Of a stretch of DNA of 52,870 nt, positions 20,140-28,989 are shown piece after piece. This stretch comes from Bacteroidales bacterium (GTDB lineage Bacteria > Bacteroidota > Bacteroidia > Bacteroidales > WCHB1-69): NCBI GenBank assembly GCA_017535665.1, contig JAFXTS010000027.1, positions 1 to 52,870 of the forward strand, written 5' to 3'. Each line of letters begins with the position of its first letter. Within the stretch, counting starts at the first letter, position 1. The position numbers were made by a program, and so were the translations under genes. The notes under the pieces were generated by a model, which saw only the letters and a list, made by a program, of their open reading frames with translations, was not told the DNA's origin and made no database searches.

Positions 20140-20718
20140 ATGAAAAAATCTCTCATTCTCCTGATCGGCATAATGCTGCTGCTATCGGGCTGTCACAAGG
20201 CACAAGAAACTGTCAATCAATCCGATAGCAAGATAGAGAATTCTCACAAAGATTCGAAGGCCATCATTGCCCTCTACAAAGAGGTGGACTCCTTGACGCA
20301 ACATGGTTGTATGGATCGGAAGAAGATGCAACAATTTGTGAATGAAGCGGTTGATTATGCGAAACTGAATCCCAAAGACACGCTTTCTCCGCATTTCATG
20401 CTATATGCTGGCATCAACCAGATGCAGGTTGCCTTTTCGAGTGCTGATGAAAAACAGAGAAGGGAGCAGGCGCTCGAAGCCATCAACATTTTGGAAAAAT
20501 TGCGGCAAAACTATCCCGACTATCGCAATATGATTTATGCCTATTATTACAAAGGTCAAATTTACGAAAACTTAGGGATGCACCAAGAGGCTGCCAAGAC
20601 CTATCGTGCTTTGGTTGAGCGTTTTCCGGACACTGAATTGGGTAAAAGCATTGCCGCATATCTACAAGCCAGCGGCTATGAAAAGTCGGCGGAGGAGATC
20701 ATGCAGGGATTTCACTAA
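20140..20718 (+). CDS. TPR-containing lipoprotein
   Basis: A 192-residue protein with a lipoprotein signal peptide (LLLSGC, cysteine 18). The C-terminal half shows two tetratricopeptide-like units, around YRNMIYAYYYKGQIYENLGMH and EAAKTYRALVERFPDTELG. Likely periplasmic face of the outer membrane, acting as a scaffold; specific role unknown. It is the last gene of the trpS run and is convergent with the next gene, 5 bases away, with no terminator visible. Confidence 0.82.
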   Translation: MKKSLILLIGIMLLLSGCHKAQETVNQSDSKIENSHKDSKAIIALYKEVDSLTQHGCMDRKKMQQFVNEAVDYAKLNPKDTLSPHFMLYAGINQMQVAFSSADEKQRREQALEAINILEKLRQNYPDYRNMIYAYYYKGQIYENLGMHQEAAKTYRALVERFPDTELGKSIAAYLQASGYEKSAEEIMQGFH

Positions 20719-20723
20719 AAAGA

Positions 20724-21041
20724 TTAGTTCACGAAGTTGAGAATCGTGAAAACGATGGCGATGATGAAGGTCATCAGGAGGATACCACGTCCGGTGTAAT
20801 CGTACTTCAGTTTAAGCAGGTAATAGCGCATCACGAAAACGCTGGGCACCATGCTGAGCAGTACGATTTTACAGATGGTATTGATGTCGAAAACATCGAT
20901 GGCTTCGGTACGTGGAGCCAGATGAAGGGCTAATGCGAAGAGGCCGAGGAAGATGGCGAAGGTGATGGCTGGCACCACCAGACCGAGGAAGATGCCCATT
21001 CCCCAAGAGTCGCGACGCAATTTTTCGATTAACTTTTTCAT
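20724..21041 (-). CDS. Small integral membrane protein
   Basis: A 105-residue inner-membrane protein with three hydrophobic segments: about 15-42, 57-72 and 85-104. N-terminal positive charges (KKLIEKLRRD) suggest a cytoplasmic N-terminus. No family recognised. It overlaps surE by 4 bases, so it is translated from the same message. Confidence 0.75.
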   Translation of the reverse strand: MKKLIEKLRRDSWGMGIFLGLVVPAITFAIFLGLFALALHLAPRTEAIDVFDINTICKIVLLSMVPSVFVMRYYLLKLKYDYTGRGILLMTFIIAIVFTILNFVN

Positions 21042-21805
21042 ATTTCTTCCAAAAATTTAAGTTGTGGGATGATAGCATGATGGGTAAAGTCGTTCTGCAC
21101 GGGTTGCACCGACACGTAGTTGTGCTGCAGTGCCCATTCGCAGGTATCTTCCCCATTATCCGTAATTTCCAATCTACCCGTAAGCCAATAGTACTTACCG
21201 CCGTACGGGTCGGTGCGCTCCACCATTTCTTCCTGCCAGTAGCCTTTGGCCTGACGGGTAACCTTGACCCCTTTGATGGCCTCGAGCGGCACGTTGGGGA
21301 TGTTGACGTTGAGCGATGCCTCATCGGTGAAGGGATGACGCAGCATCTCTTGCAGGATGAGCCGCACGTAGTGGCGGGCGGCGGTGAAGTCAGCATCCGC
21401 GTGATAGTCGAGCAGCGAGAAACCGATGGCAGGCACGTGCGAAAGGGTGGCTTCCACGGCGGCTCCCATCGTGCCGGAATAAATCAGACTGACGGAGGAG
21501 TTGGAGCCGTGGTTGATACCCGACAGCACAAGGTCGGCGGGACGGTCCTTGAGCACCACACGGAGGCCGAGTTTCACGCAGTCGCAAGGGGTGCCGTTGG
21601 TGCGGAAGTAGCGGGTGCCATCATCATCGGTGTGGTAGTGATGCAACCGCAGCGGGATGTTCATCGTGATGGCATGACTGCTGGCCGAGCGGGGACCGTC
21701 GGGGGCCACCACTACCACCTCGCCAAACTCCTTGGCCACCTCCACCAGTGTGCGAAGGCCCTTGGAGGCATAGCCGTCGTCATTGGTAATGAGAATCAAT
21801 GCCAT
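21038..21805 (-). CDS. surE: 5'/3'-nucleotidase SurE
   Basis: A 255-residue nucleoside monophosphate phosphatase. The N-terminal ILITNDDGYASKG carries the metal-binding aspartates; GPRSASSHAIT and SGINHGSN are the other metal and substrate motifs. Its start overlaps the RNase G stop by one base and its end overlaps the next gene, giving a tight three-gene minus-strand unit. Confidence 0.96.
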   Translation of the reverse strand: MALILITNDDGYASKGLRTLVEVAKEFGEVVVVAPDGPRSASSHAITMNIPLRLHHYHTDDDGTRYFRTNGTPCDCVKLGLRVVLKDRPADLVLSGINHGSNSSVSLIYSGTMGAAVEATLSHVPAIGFSLLDYHADADFTAARHYVRLILQEMLRHPFTDEASLNVNIPNVPLEAIKGVKVTRQAKGYWQEEMVERTDPYGGKYYWLTGRLEITDNGEDTCEWALQHNYVSVQPVQNDFTHHAIIPQLKFLEEI

Positions 21806-23400
21806 CAGTTGTCACCTTTTTGTGTTTTCGGCTGCGAGTCCCACAACACAATTTCCTCCATATCCTGATTGAAGAACTTGTACTGCAACAGATGGCAGTC
21901 GGGGTTCTGGCGGAGCCGAATCCATTTTTTATATCTGAAAAACCATTTTACCTGCTTACTAATCAATCCTTTAGTAAAATAAGCATATAAAATCGGGTGT
22001 AATTCTATGGTAATTTTGCCTTCGCGCTGTTCTTGGAAGAGGAAATTGATGATATTCTCGAGATTCTCTTCAATGAGGATGGCCGGTTTGATTTTGCCGG
22101 TTCCCTGGCAGACGGGGCAGCGCTCGAGGATGTCGATGGTGGTGACGGGACGAATGCGCTGACGGGTAATCTGCATCAGTCCGAACTTGCTGAGAGGTAG
22201 CACGGTATGGCGTGCGCGGTCGCCGGTCATCAGTTCAGCCATGTGTTTGTACAGCTGGGTGCGGTTGACGGCAGTGGACATATCGATAAAATCCACCACG
22301 ATGATGCCACCGATATCGCGGAGCCGCATCTGGCGGGCGATCTCGTCGGCAGCGGCGAGGTTCACTTGCAGGGCGTTTTCCTCCTGCGAGTTGGAGGATT
22401 TCACGCGGTTGCCGCTGTTCACATCAATCACGCACAGTGCCTCGGTCTGTTCGATGACCAGATAGATCCCATTTTTGATGGTGACCACCTTTCCGAAGGA
22501 GGATTTGATCTGTTTGGCGACGTTAAAATGCTCAAAGATAGGAGTTTTATCTTTGTATAATTTGACGATATCAGGCACATCCTTTCCATCGGAGAAGGAG
22601 TGCATAAACGTTTTCACCTCCTCGAAAAGCTCCTTATTGTCGACATAGATGGCGTGGAAGGAGTCGTTGACGATGTCGCGGATGAGCGAGGAGGTACGGT
22701 CGAGTTCGGAGGCCACTTTGACGGGCGGTTCTGCGCCGACCAGTTTGTCGATCATGACCTGCCATTTCTTGACCAGCTGGTTGATGTCTTTTTCGAGGTC
22801 TTCGGCGGTTTTGCCTTCTGCGACGGTGCGCACGATGACGCCGAAGTTGCGGGGTTTTAAGCCTGCGACAATCTGACGGAGGCGTTTACGTTCGGCGGAG
22901 CCTTTTATTTTTTGGGATACGAACACCTTGTCGCCGTAGGGTACCAGCACAGAATAGCGGCCGGCAAAGGAGATTTCGGTGGTGATGCGGGGGCCTTTGG
23001 TGGAGATGCACTCTTTGGCGATCTGCACTAGGATAGACTGTCCGGTAGAAAGCACATCGCTGATCTTGCCGTTCTTTTCGAGGGCAGGCTGGCGGGTGAC
23101 TGCGCCGAGGGAGCGTTTGCCGCCGGCGATGACGCCTTTCACAAATTCGTTGAGGGTAAGGGTGTTGGGGCCTATGTCGAGATAATGGAGGAAAGCGTCC
23201 TTGTCGCAGCCGATATTGACGAATGCTGCGTTGAGCCCCGGCATAATTTTGCGGACCTTTCCTACGTAGATATTACCTACGCTAAACTGTTCGGTAGATT
23301 TTTCCTGGTGAAGTTCAACAAGCCGCTTGTTTTCAAGCAGCGCAATCTGTACCTCCGCAGGGTGTTTGGTGATGACTAATTCTTTCGTTAGGTCAGGCAT
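21805..23400 (-). CDS. rng: Ribonuclease E/G family protein
   Basis: A 531-residue endoribonuclease of the RNase G type. It has an N-terminal S1-like domain (VGNIYVGKVRKIMPGLNAAFVNIG), the DNase I-like catalytic part with VIDVNSGN and IVVDFIDM (metal aspartates), and the zinc-link CPVCQGTG. There is no long RNase E scaffold tail. It processes rRNA and degrades mRNA. The mS38-like gene and HU lie upstream on the same strand; a hairpin at 23428-23466 separates them. Confidence 0.95.
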   Translation of the reverse strand: MPDLTKELVITKHPAEVQIALLENKRLVELHQEKSTEQFSVGNIYVGKVRKIMPGLNAAFVNIGCDKDAFLHYLDIGPNTLTLNEFVKGVIAGGKRSLGAVTRQPALEKNGKISDVLSTGQSILVQIAKECISTKGPRITTEISFAGRYSVLVPYGDKVFVSQKIKGSAERKRLRQIVAGLKPRNFGVIVRTVAEGKTAEDLEKDINQLVKKWQVMIDKLVGAEPPVKVASELDRTSSLIRDIVNDSFHAIYVDNKELFEEVKTFMHSFSDGKDVPDIVKLYKDKTPIFEHFNVAKQIKSSFGKVVTIKNGIYLVIEQTEALCVIDVNSGNRVKSSNSQEENALQVNLAAADEIARQMRLRDIGGIIVVDFIDMSTAVNRTQLYKHMAELMTGDRARHTVLPLSKFGLMQITRQRIRPVTTIDILERCPVCQGTGKIKPAILIEENLENIINFLFQEQREGKITIELHPILYAYFTKGLISKQVKWFFRYKKWIRLRQNPDCHLLQYKFFNQDMEEIVLWDSQPKTQKGDN

Positions 23401-23427
23401 AAATTAGATTTAGGAGAATAAATAGAA

Positions 23428-23466
23428 AAAACTAAATTGCAGTCGATTGGACTGCAATTTAGTTTT
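23428..23466 (-). terminator. Hairpin terminator between mS38-like gene and rng
   Basis: A perfect 17-bp stem (23428-23444 with 23450-23466) and a 5-base loop. On the minus strand it ends in AGTTTTT. It may end the HU/mS38 transcript or reduce read-through into rng. Confidence 0.8.
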
Positions 23467-23487
23467 AATGAAGTGGCACAAGAAGCA

Positions 23488-23577
23488 TTATTTCTTCTTG
23501 TGTCTGTTCTTTCTGAGGCGTTTTTTACGCTTGTGGGTAGACATCTTGTGTCTTTTTCTTTTTTTACCGCTAGGCAT
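23488..23577 (-). CDS. mS38/COX24-like small ribosomal peptide (29 aa)
   Basis: A 29-residue, extremely basic peptide beginning MPSGKKRKRHKM and ending RKNRHKKK. This matches the AURKAIP1/COX24 (mS38-like) domain peptides conserved across Bacteroidota, thought to be a small ribosomal subunit protein. Twenty of 29 residues are Lys, Arg or His. It lies between HU and rng, its usual kind of neighbourhood, and ends before a strong hairpin. It is below most gene-finder length limits. The sequence and context make it a confident gene. Confidence 0.88.
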   Translation of the reverse strand: MPSGKKRKRHKMSTHKRKKRLRKNRHKKK

Positions 23578-23606
23578 AGTAGTGAATATTTTAAGGTTAT
23601 GAAAAA

Positions 23607-23882
23607 TTATTTCTTAACGGAGTTAGAGAAGGTCTTGCAGGGTTTGAAAGCGGGAATTTTGTGAGCGGGGATCGTGATGGTAGTACCTTTCGAAATGTTA
23701 CGGGCGGTCTTCTCAGCACGTTCCTTGATGATGAAGCTACCGAAGCCTCTCAGATAAACGGGCTCACCGTTAGAAAGAGACATCTTAACGGTATCCATGA
23801 ATTTCTCTACTACAGCCTGAACAGTGCTCTTGTCAAGGTTGGTCTTGTTGGCGATTTCGTTTACGATTTCTGCTTTAGTCAT
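23607..23882 (-). CDS. HU-family DNA-binding protein
   Basis: A 91-residue nucleoid protein. MTKAEIVNEIANKTNLDK is the HU helix start; LRGFGSFIIKERAEKTARNI is the conserved beta-arm core, with TIPAHKIPAFKP at the end. It binds DNA as a dimer. It lies directly upstream of the mS38-like gene on the minus strand, with its own -7 box at 23946-23953. Confidence 0.96.
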   Translation of the reverse strand: MTKAEIVNEIANKTNLDKSTVQAVVEKFMDTVKMSLSNGEPVYLRGFGSFIIKERAEKTARNISKGTTITIPAHKIPAFKPCKTFSNSVKK

Positions 23883-23945
23883 AATTGAAATGTATTAAAT
23901 TTGGTTATAAAATGTAATGGTTTATAGCTCTGATTTTTAAGCGTG

Positions 23946-23953
23946 CAAAAATA
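23946..23953 (-). promoter_or_regulatory. -7 element of HU gene
   Basis: TATTTTTG on the minus strand (CAAAAATA on plus), 63 bases before the HU start. Confidence 0.55.
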
Positions 23954-24007
23954 CAACTTTTATTTTATTCTAAATCACAAAATTATATTTTTTTTTGAAA
24001 AAAAATT

Positions 24008-24853
24008 TCAGATCTCCGCTCTTACCTTATCTGCAAGGCGGCTGGCACCTATTCTGAAATAGCGGTTGGTGAGCCATTTTTCGCCCAGCACCTGCTCCAA
24101 AATCTTGAGGAAAAGGAGGGCTGTTTCGGCATCGGCGATACCGCCGGCAGGCTTGATGCCCACCATCTTACCCGTGGCCTCATAGTGTGCCTTGATGGCA
24201 TCGAGCATCACGAGGAAAGACTCCGGCGTGGCGTTGATCTTGATTTTTCCGGTAGAAGTCTTGATGAAATCCGCGCCGGCCGCAATGGCAATTTGCGATG
24301 CTTTATATATATTGTCAGCGGTGCCGAGCTCGCCGGTCTCCAAAATCACCTTGAGGTGGGCATGACCGCAGGCGGCTTTGATGGCGGCAATCTCGTCATA
24401 AACGGTCTGGTAGTCGCCCTCGAGGAACTTGCCGCGCGAAATCACCATGTCGATCTCGTCGGCACCCTGTGCCACGGCGTAGGCCACCTCCGCAATCTTA
24501 ATCTCGATGGGCGACTGTCCGGCAGGAAAAGCGCCGGCCACGCACGCCACATTCAAATCAGTGTCTTTCAGGATGGCTTTCGCCTGTGCTGCGAACGGCG
24601 GATAGACGCACACGGCGGCGGTAGTGGGAATCTGGTGGGCATCATCGCGGAACGACAGCGCCTTTTCGCACAACTGCTGCACGCGGGCGGCATTGTCGCT
24701 GCCCTCCAACGTGGTGAGGTCGATAACATTCAGAAGAAAACGATAGGCCTTCGGCGCATCGAAATACTTCAGTTCAGCCGAACGATATTCGGCAATTCTC
24801 TGTTGAATTTGTTCATCCGTATAAGGATAAGGCTTGGGGTTAGAGTATGACAT
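24008..24853 (-). CDS. deoC: Deoxyribose-phosphate aldolase
   Basis: A 281-residue class I aldolase that splits deoxyribose 5-phosphate into glyceraldehyde 3-phosphate and acetaldehyde. The Schiff-base lysine is in DFIKTSTGKI; other core stretches are VCVYPPF, EIDMVISRGKFLEGD, KVILETGEL and GIKPAGGIADAE. The N-terminal extension of about 30 residues is typical of the longer DeoC form. It lies 37 bases downstream of the DUF2442 gene on the same strand. An AT-rich tract with T runs follows the stop. Confidence 0.95.
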   Translation of the reverse strand: MSYSNPKPYPYTDEQIQQRIAEYRSAELKYFDAPKAYRFLLNVIDLTTLEGSDNAARVQQLCEKALSFRDDAHQIPTTAAVCVYPPFAAQAKAILKDTDLNVACVAGAFPAGQSPIEIKIAEVAYAVAQGADEIDMVISRGKFLEGDYQTVYDEIAAIKAACGHAHLKVILETGELGTADNIYKASQIAIAAGADFIKTSTGKIKINATPESFLVMLDAIKAHYEATGKMVGIKPAGGIADAETALLFLKILEQVLGEKWLTNRYFRIGASRLADKVRAEI

Positions 24854-24890
24854 AATACTAATATTGATAAAACATTTTCAACAAAATCTT

Positions 24891-25145
24891 TTACTCCACA
24901 TATCCAGCTCGAAGCTGCTCTATAGGAAAGACCAAGTCCCAATTACGCCCCCACACCACATTGCCTCCTTCGATGGTAAAAGTACGGAACTTCTTAGGAT
25001 CAAGATACTTGTTGTATTGCGGATGAGGGTGACGGCGAATAAAATCGCCAATATCAACGATAGAGGTGCAGCCATCGTTGAACACCAATTGTATCCGCAA
25101 ATCGCCAAGATCTGTAGCCTCAACTATGAAGATCCGCTTTTCCAT
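24891..25145 (-). CDS. DUF2442-domain protein
   Basis: An 84-residue cytoplasmic protein with the DUF2442 pattern: LRIQLVFNDGCTSIVDI then NVVWGRNWDLVFPIEQL. DUF2442 proteins are small, often paired with DUF4160 proteins as here, one base apart. The pair resembles a toxin-antitoxin or regulatory two-gene unit, but no activity is known to me. Confidence 0.8.
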   Translation of the reverse strand: MEKRIFIVEATDLGDLRIQLVFNDGCTSIVDIGDFIRRHPHPQYNKYLDPKKFRTFTIEGGNVVWGRNWDLVFPIEQLRAGYVE

Positions 25146-25146
25146 A

Positions 25147-25449
25147 CTATAATCTGGTCGTAATATTGGTACTTTTAACTTGTTGCTTCATCACAAAGAA
25201 TTTCACCCATTTTTGGATGATATTCTTACTATATTTTCGAATAAAACCTTCCACAATTCGATGATCCTTACCTGACAAAGGTTCTGAACCAGCCTTGCCA
25301 CGAATATTTATTCGTTCCAATTCCCCATCCATCATTATGAGTTCAAAAATGCTCTCCTTATCCCCATGTTGCACGTGAACATGAATGGGTTCATGTTCAT
25401 TAGAGTAAAAGTAGAAAATCAATCCAAAATACTCAAAAATCTTAGGCAT
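25147..25449 (-). CDS. DUF4160-domain protein
   Basis: A 100-residue cytoplasmic protein. MPKIFEYFGLIFYFYSNEHEPIHVHVQHGD is the DUF4160 signature with the HEPIHVHV histidine cluster. It starts a two-gene unit with the DUF2442 protein, with a -7 box at 25475-25482. The histidine motif suggests a metal or phosphate site; this is inference. Confidence 0.82.
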   Translation of the reverse strand: MPKIFEYFGLIFYFYSNEHEPIHVHVQHGDKESIFELIMMDGELERINIRGKAGSEPLSGKDHRIVEGFIRKYSKNIIQKWVKFFVMKQQVKSTNITTRL

Positions 25450-25474
25450 AGTAGTTATAGTTTTTCAAAGTGTG

Positions 25475-25482
25475 CAAAATTA
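25475..25482 (-). promoter_or_regulatory. -7 element of DUF4160/DUF2442 unit
   Basis: CAAAATTA on plus, TAATTTTG on minus, 26 bases before the DUF4160 start and just 10 bases past the fumC stop. Confidence 0.5.
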
Positions 25483-25491
25483 CAAAAAATC

Positions 25492-26883
<1,392 letters not shown>

Positions 26884-26909
26884 ATCTTTTCCTCAACAAT
26901 TATGACTTG

Positions 26910-26917
26910 CAAAAATA
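26910..26917 (-). promoter_or_regulatory. -7 element of fumC
   Basis: TATTTTTG on the minus strand (CAAAAATA on plus), 27 bases before the fumC start. Confidence 0.55.
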
Positions 26918-26928
26918 CGGATTTTTCT

Positions 26929-27425
26929 TTAACGGACAATTGGGTTGATTTGTTGATTCGGTGATTTGTTGAAAGGGAGGGTTTGAGTTAAGAAGTTAAG
27001 AAGTGAAGAAGTGAAGAGGGAGTTGGCGGCGTTCATCTTCACCATAATCCTGTTGTTGCCCCATACAACACCCCCTAAAGAATCGCGGTATTCGTTCTGG
27101 CAAAATTCTATACAATTGTTAGCACAAGCTTTAGTGTGGAAAATGCTATTATTGTCGGGCGCTACAACGAATCGACATGTGCTATCAGAAAACATATCAA
27201 AATAACCCAATTTTGATAAGTCTTCTAACAAGGATTCTCTCTCAGATTGAGTAGCACCGCTCATAAAACCAATATGTATGACATTCTCAATCTCTTCAAA
27301 GTGAATTTTGTTACCTTGTCGGTCATAAATGAATTCCTTGTTTAGAGTTTGGCAGGACATCTATTAGCGGCTAATATCTGTATGACCGCAATATAAAGGG
27401 TGAGTAATTTTGTTATAAATTTCAT
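26929..27425 (-). pseudogene. Frameshifted and truncated secreted-protein gene
   Basis: The frame starting at 27360 encodes 143 residues without a signal peptide. A short frame starting at 27425 encodes a good signal peptide (MKFITKLLTLYIAVIQILAA) and runs out of frame just at the junction with the 27360 frame, so one indel near 27360 would join them. The middle, FEEIENVIHIGFMSG through GGVVWGNNRIMVKM, looks like an N-terminal domain of a larger exported protein, but no family is certain. The last ~35 residues are encoded by an AT-rich repeat (26947-27040) also present upstream of the next gene. So the gene appears broken at both ends. Confidence 0.6.
26947..27040. repeat. Dispersed ~95-bp repeat, copy A
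   Basis: Made of GATTTGTTGATTCG, then GAGTTAAGAAGTTAAGAAGTG units, then an identical 25-base segment ending GCGGCGTTCATCTT. Copy B is at 28600-28699. Here it forms the 3' end of the broken gene. Confidence 0.75.
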
Positions 27426-27435
27426 GGCCAAAAAT

Positions 27436-28578
27436 TTATTCACCAACAAAGCAATGAATATGTATATCCCCATTAACTATGAGTCTGTACAATTTAAATT
27501 CTTCACATGATAATTGGTCCAATTTTCTCAGACCTGGTGTGGAATAAGTTGGGATATCAGGCATCTCACTATCCAGATTCCCTATACATATACACCCACC
27601 AAAATAGTCAGGGTAGTATCGATATTTGTTCCATCCGCTGAACATCCAAGTGGGGCTTGAGTAGTCAGACAAGGATGTTGGTTCTGAATAAAAAGTTGAA
27701 TCATAGAAGGTAACATGATAAATTACAGGGTAATCCATTGTTGGCAAACACATTTCGTCAGCCAATACGTTAAAACTCTTTCCTGATAAAACAAAATGGT
27801 CACAGCTGTCAACATTATCAAAAGGGATGTTGATAGAACCATGGTGATATATCCATGAACTAATGGTTACCCCGTCTAATTCGGAAGTGTAGTTCACAGT
27901 CCAACCATTGCTTCTCACTTCTCCATTATAAGTGATATATGCAGTGATGAGCATACGGTCGGTCATCTCGAACATCCCTTCCCCGCCTCGCTCGGCCTTC
28001 TCCACCAGCTGGGGTGAGGTGGAAGTGAGGCGAATGGTGAAAGTGCTTCCTTTTCCCTCCGAACAAAGCACCTTACAGGTCTCGCGGCCCTCGGCAGTTT
28101 CGGCCGTCACGAAGTAGAGGCCGCTGTGGGGGAAGGTGAGCGAAAGGGTGTGCTCACCGGCTGGCAGTGTCTCCATGCGCTGGCAGCAGAGTCGTCCCTG
28201 CACATCCATCACCTGCAAGCGCACACTCCCTGCAGTGCGGGTAGTCAGCTTCACGCTGCTCTCCCCCATACAGGGATTGGGATAATTCTGCGACAGCTCC
28301 AGCTTGTCCTCCGCCACATACTCGTCAATCCTCGTAGCACAATTTGCCAAGATAGTGTCCGGCCAGTACATCTTAAAGATCTGGTAATGATACGGATACT
28401 CGCACGGCGGCATACATACCCGTACTTCCACACTGTCCCACGGGACAAGCCTTCCATTCATGTAGGTATGAATCACGTTGACCGCGCAACTGTCTTCCTG
28501 CGCCTTCGCGCTGAAGCCTCCCGCCACCAGCAGCAGGGCGAGGAAGAACAGGGGGTGGAAAAATCTTTTTGTTTTCAT
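27436..28578 (-). CDS. Secreted protein with N-terminal sorting-like module
   Basis: A 380-residue exported protein with a signal peptide ending near SAKAQ. After a short Cys-containing region and a YWPDT motif (about 68), a beta-sandwich module LSQNYPNPC ... VMDVQGRL ... GLYFVTAETAEGRETCKVL resembles a type A type IX sorting domain but sits at about 90-170. The remaining 200 residues are not recognised and contain several cysteines and many aromatics. The first half is homologous in layout to the FISUMP protein at 1466-3181. It is likely surface or secreted. The end reads GDIHIHCFVGE with no C-terminal sorting domain. Confidence 0.78.
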   Translation of the reverse strand: MKTKRFFHPLFFLALLLVAGGFSAKAQEDSCAVNVIHTYMNGRLVPWDSVEVRVCMPPCEYPYHYQIFKMYWPDTILANCATRIDEYVAEDKLELSQNYPNPCMGESSVKLTTRTAGSVRLQVMDVQGRLCCQRMETLPAGEHTLSLTFPHSGLYFVTAETAEGRETCKVLCSEGKGSTFTIRLTSTSPQLVEKAERGGEGMFEMTDRMLITAYITYNGEVRSNGWTVNYTSELDGVTISSWIYHHGSINIPFDNVDSCDHFVLSGKSFNVLADEMCLPTMDYPVIYHVTFYDSTFYSEPTSLSDYSSPTWMFSGWNKYRYYPDYFGGCICIGNLDSEMPDIPTYSTPGLRKLDQLSCEEFKLYRLIVNGDIHIHCFVGE

Positions 28579-28599
28579 GGTTGTTGGTTTTTTATTGTT

Positions 28600-28699
28600 G
28601 ATTTGTTGATTCGTTTATTCGTTGAAGGTGGTTTTGAGTTAAGGAGTTAAGAAGTGAAGAAGTTAAGAAGTGAAGAGGGAGTTGGCGGCGTTCATCTTT
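28600..28699. repeat. Dispersed ~95-bp repeat, copy B
   Basis: Matches copy A at 26947-27040 with small indels in the GTTAAGAAG units, and is identical over the final GAAGAGGGAGTTGGCGGCG core and TTCATCTT. It lies just upstream of the secreted-protein gene at 27436-28578 (minus). Confidence 0.75.
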
Positions 28700-28962
28700 T
28701 CATCCCATCCTCCAAAATTCGCCACAAATTTACAACTTTTTCCAACCGTTTTTCCATACTTTTTCGCAAACGCTGCACAATGACACATTTTTTTGAAAGA
28801 TCCTGCTCACAAACTATTTTTATGTCAGATATTTATCGCTGAAAAAAATTTTTTTTGAAACGCCTCCACAATGTCACGAATTTCCACGTTCTTGAGAGGG
28901 GATGAGGCGTTTGAAGGACAAGAAAATGCAGAAATCGCTATTGCCTCTATCACTTTTTTGTT
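28700..28962. other. Gene-free AT-rich stretch
   Basis: Most of the 411-base gap between the divergent genes at 28578 and 28990. Apart from repeat copy B and the -7 box at 28963, only T/A runs and a 9-bp stem AAACGCCTC (28858-28866) / GAGGCGTTT (28904-28912) are seen. No coding frame is convincing. Confidence 0.4.
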
Positions 28963-28970
28963 TAATTTTG
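28963..28970 (+). promoter_or_regulatory. -7 element of propeller-like gene
   Basis: TAATTTTG fits TAnnTTTG, 19 bases before ATG 28990. Confidence 0.5.
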
Positions 28971-28989
28971 CCCACCAAATTTTATCACC

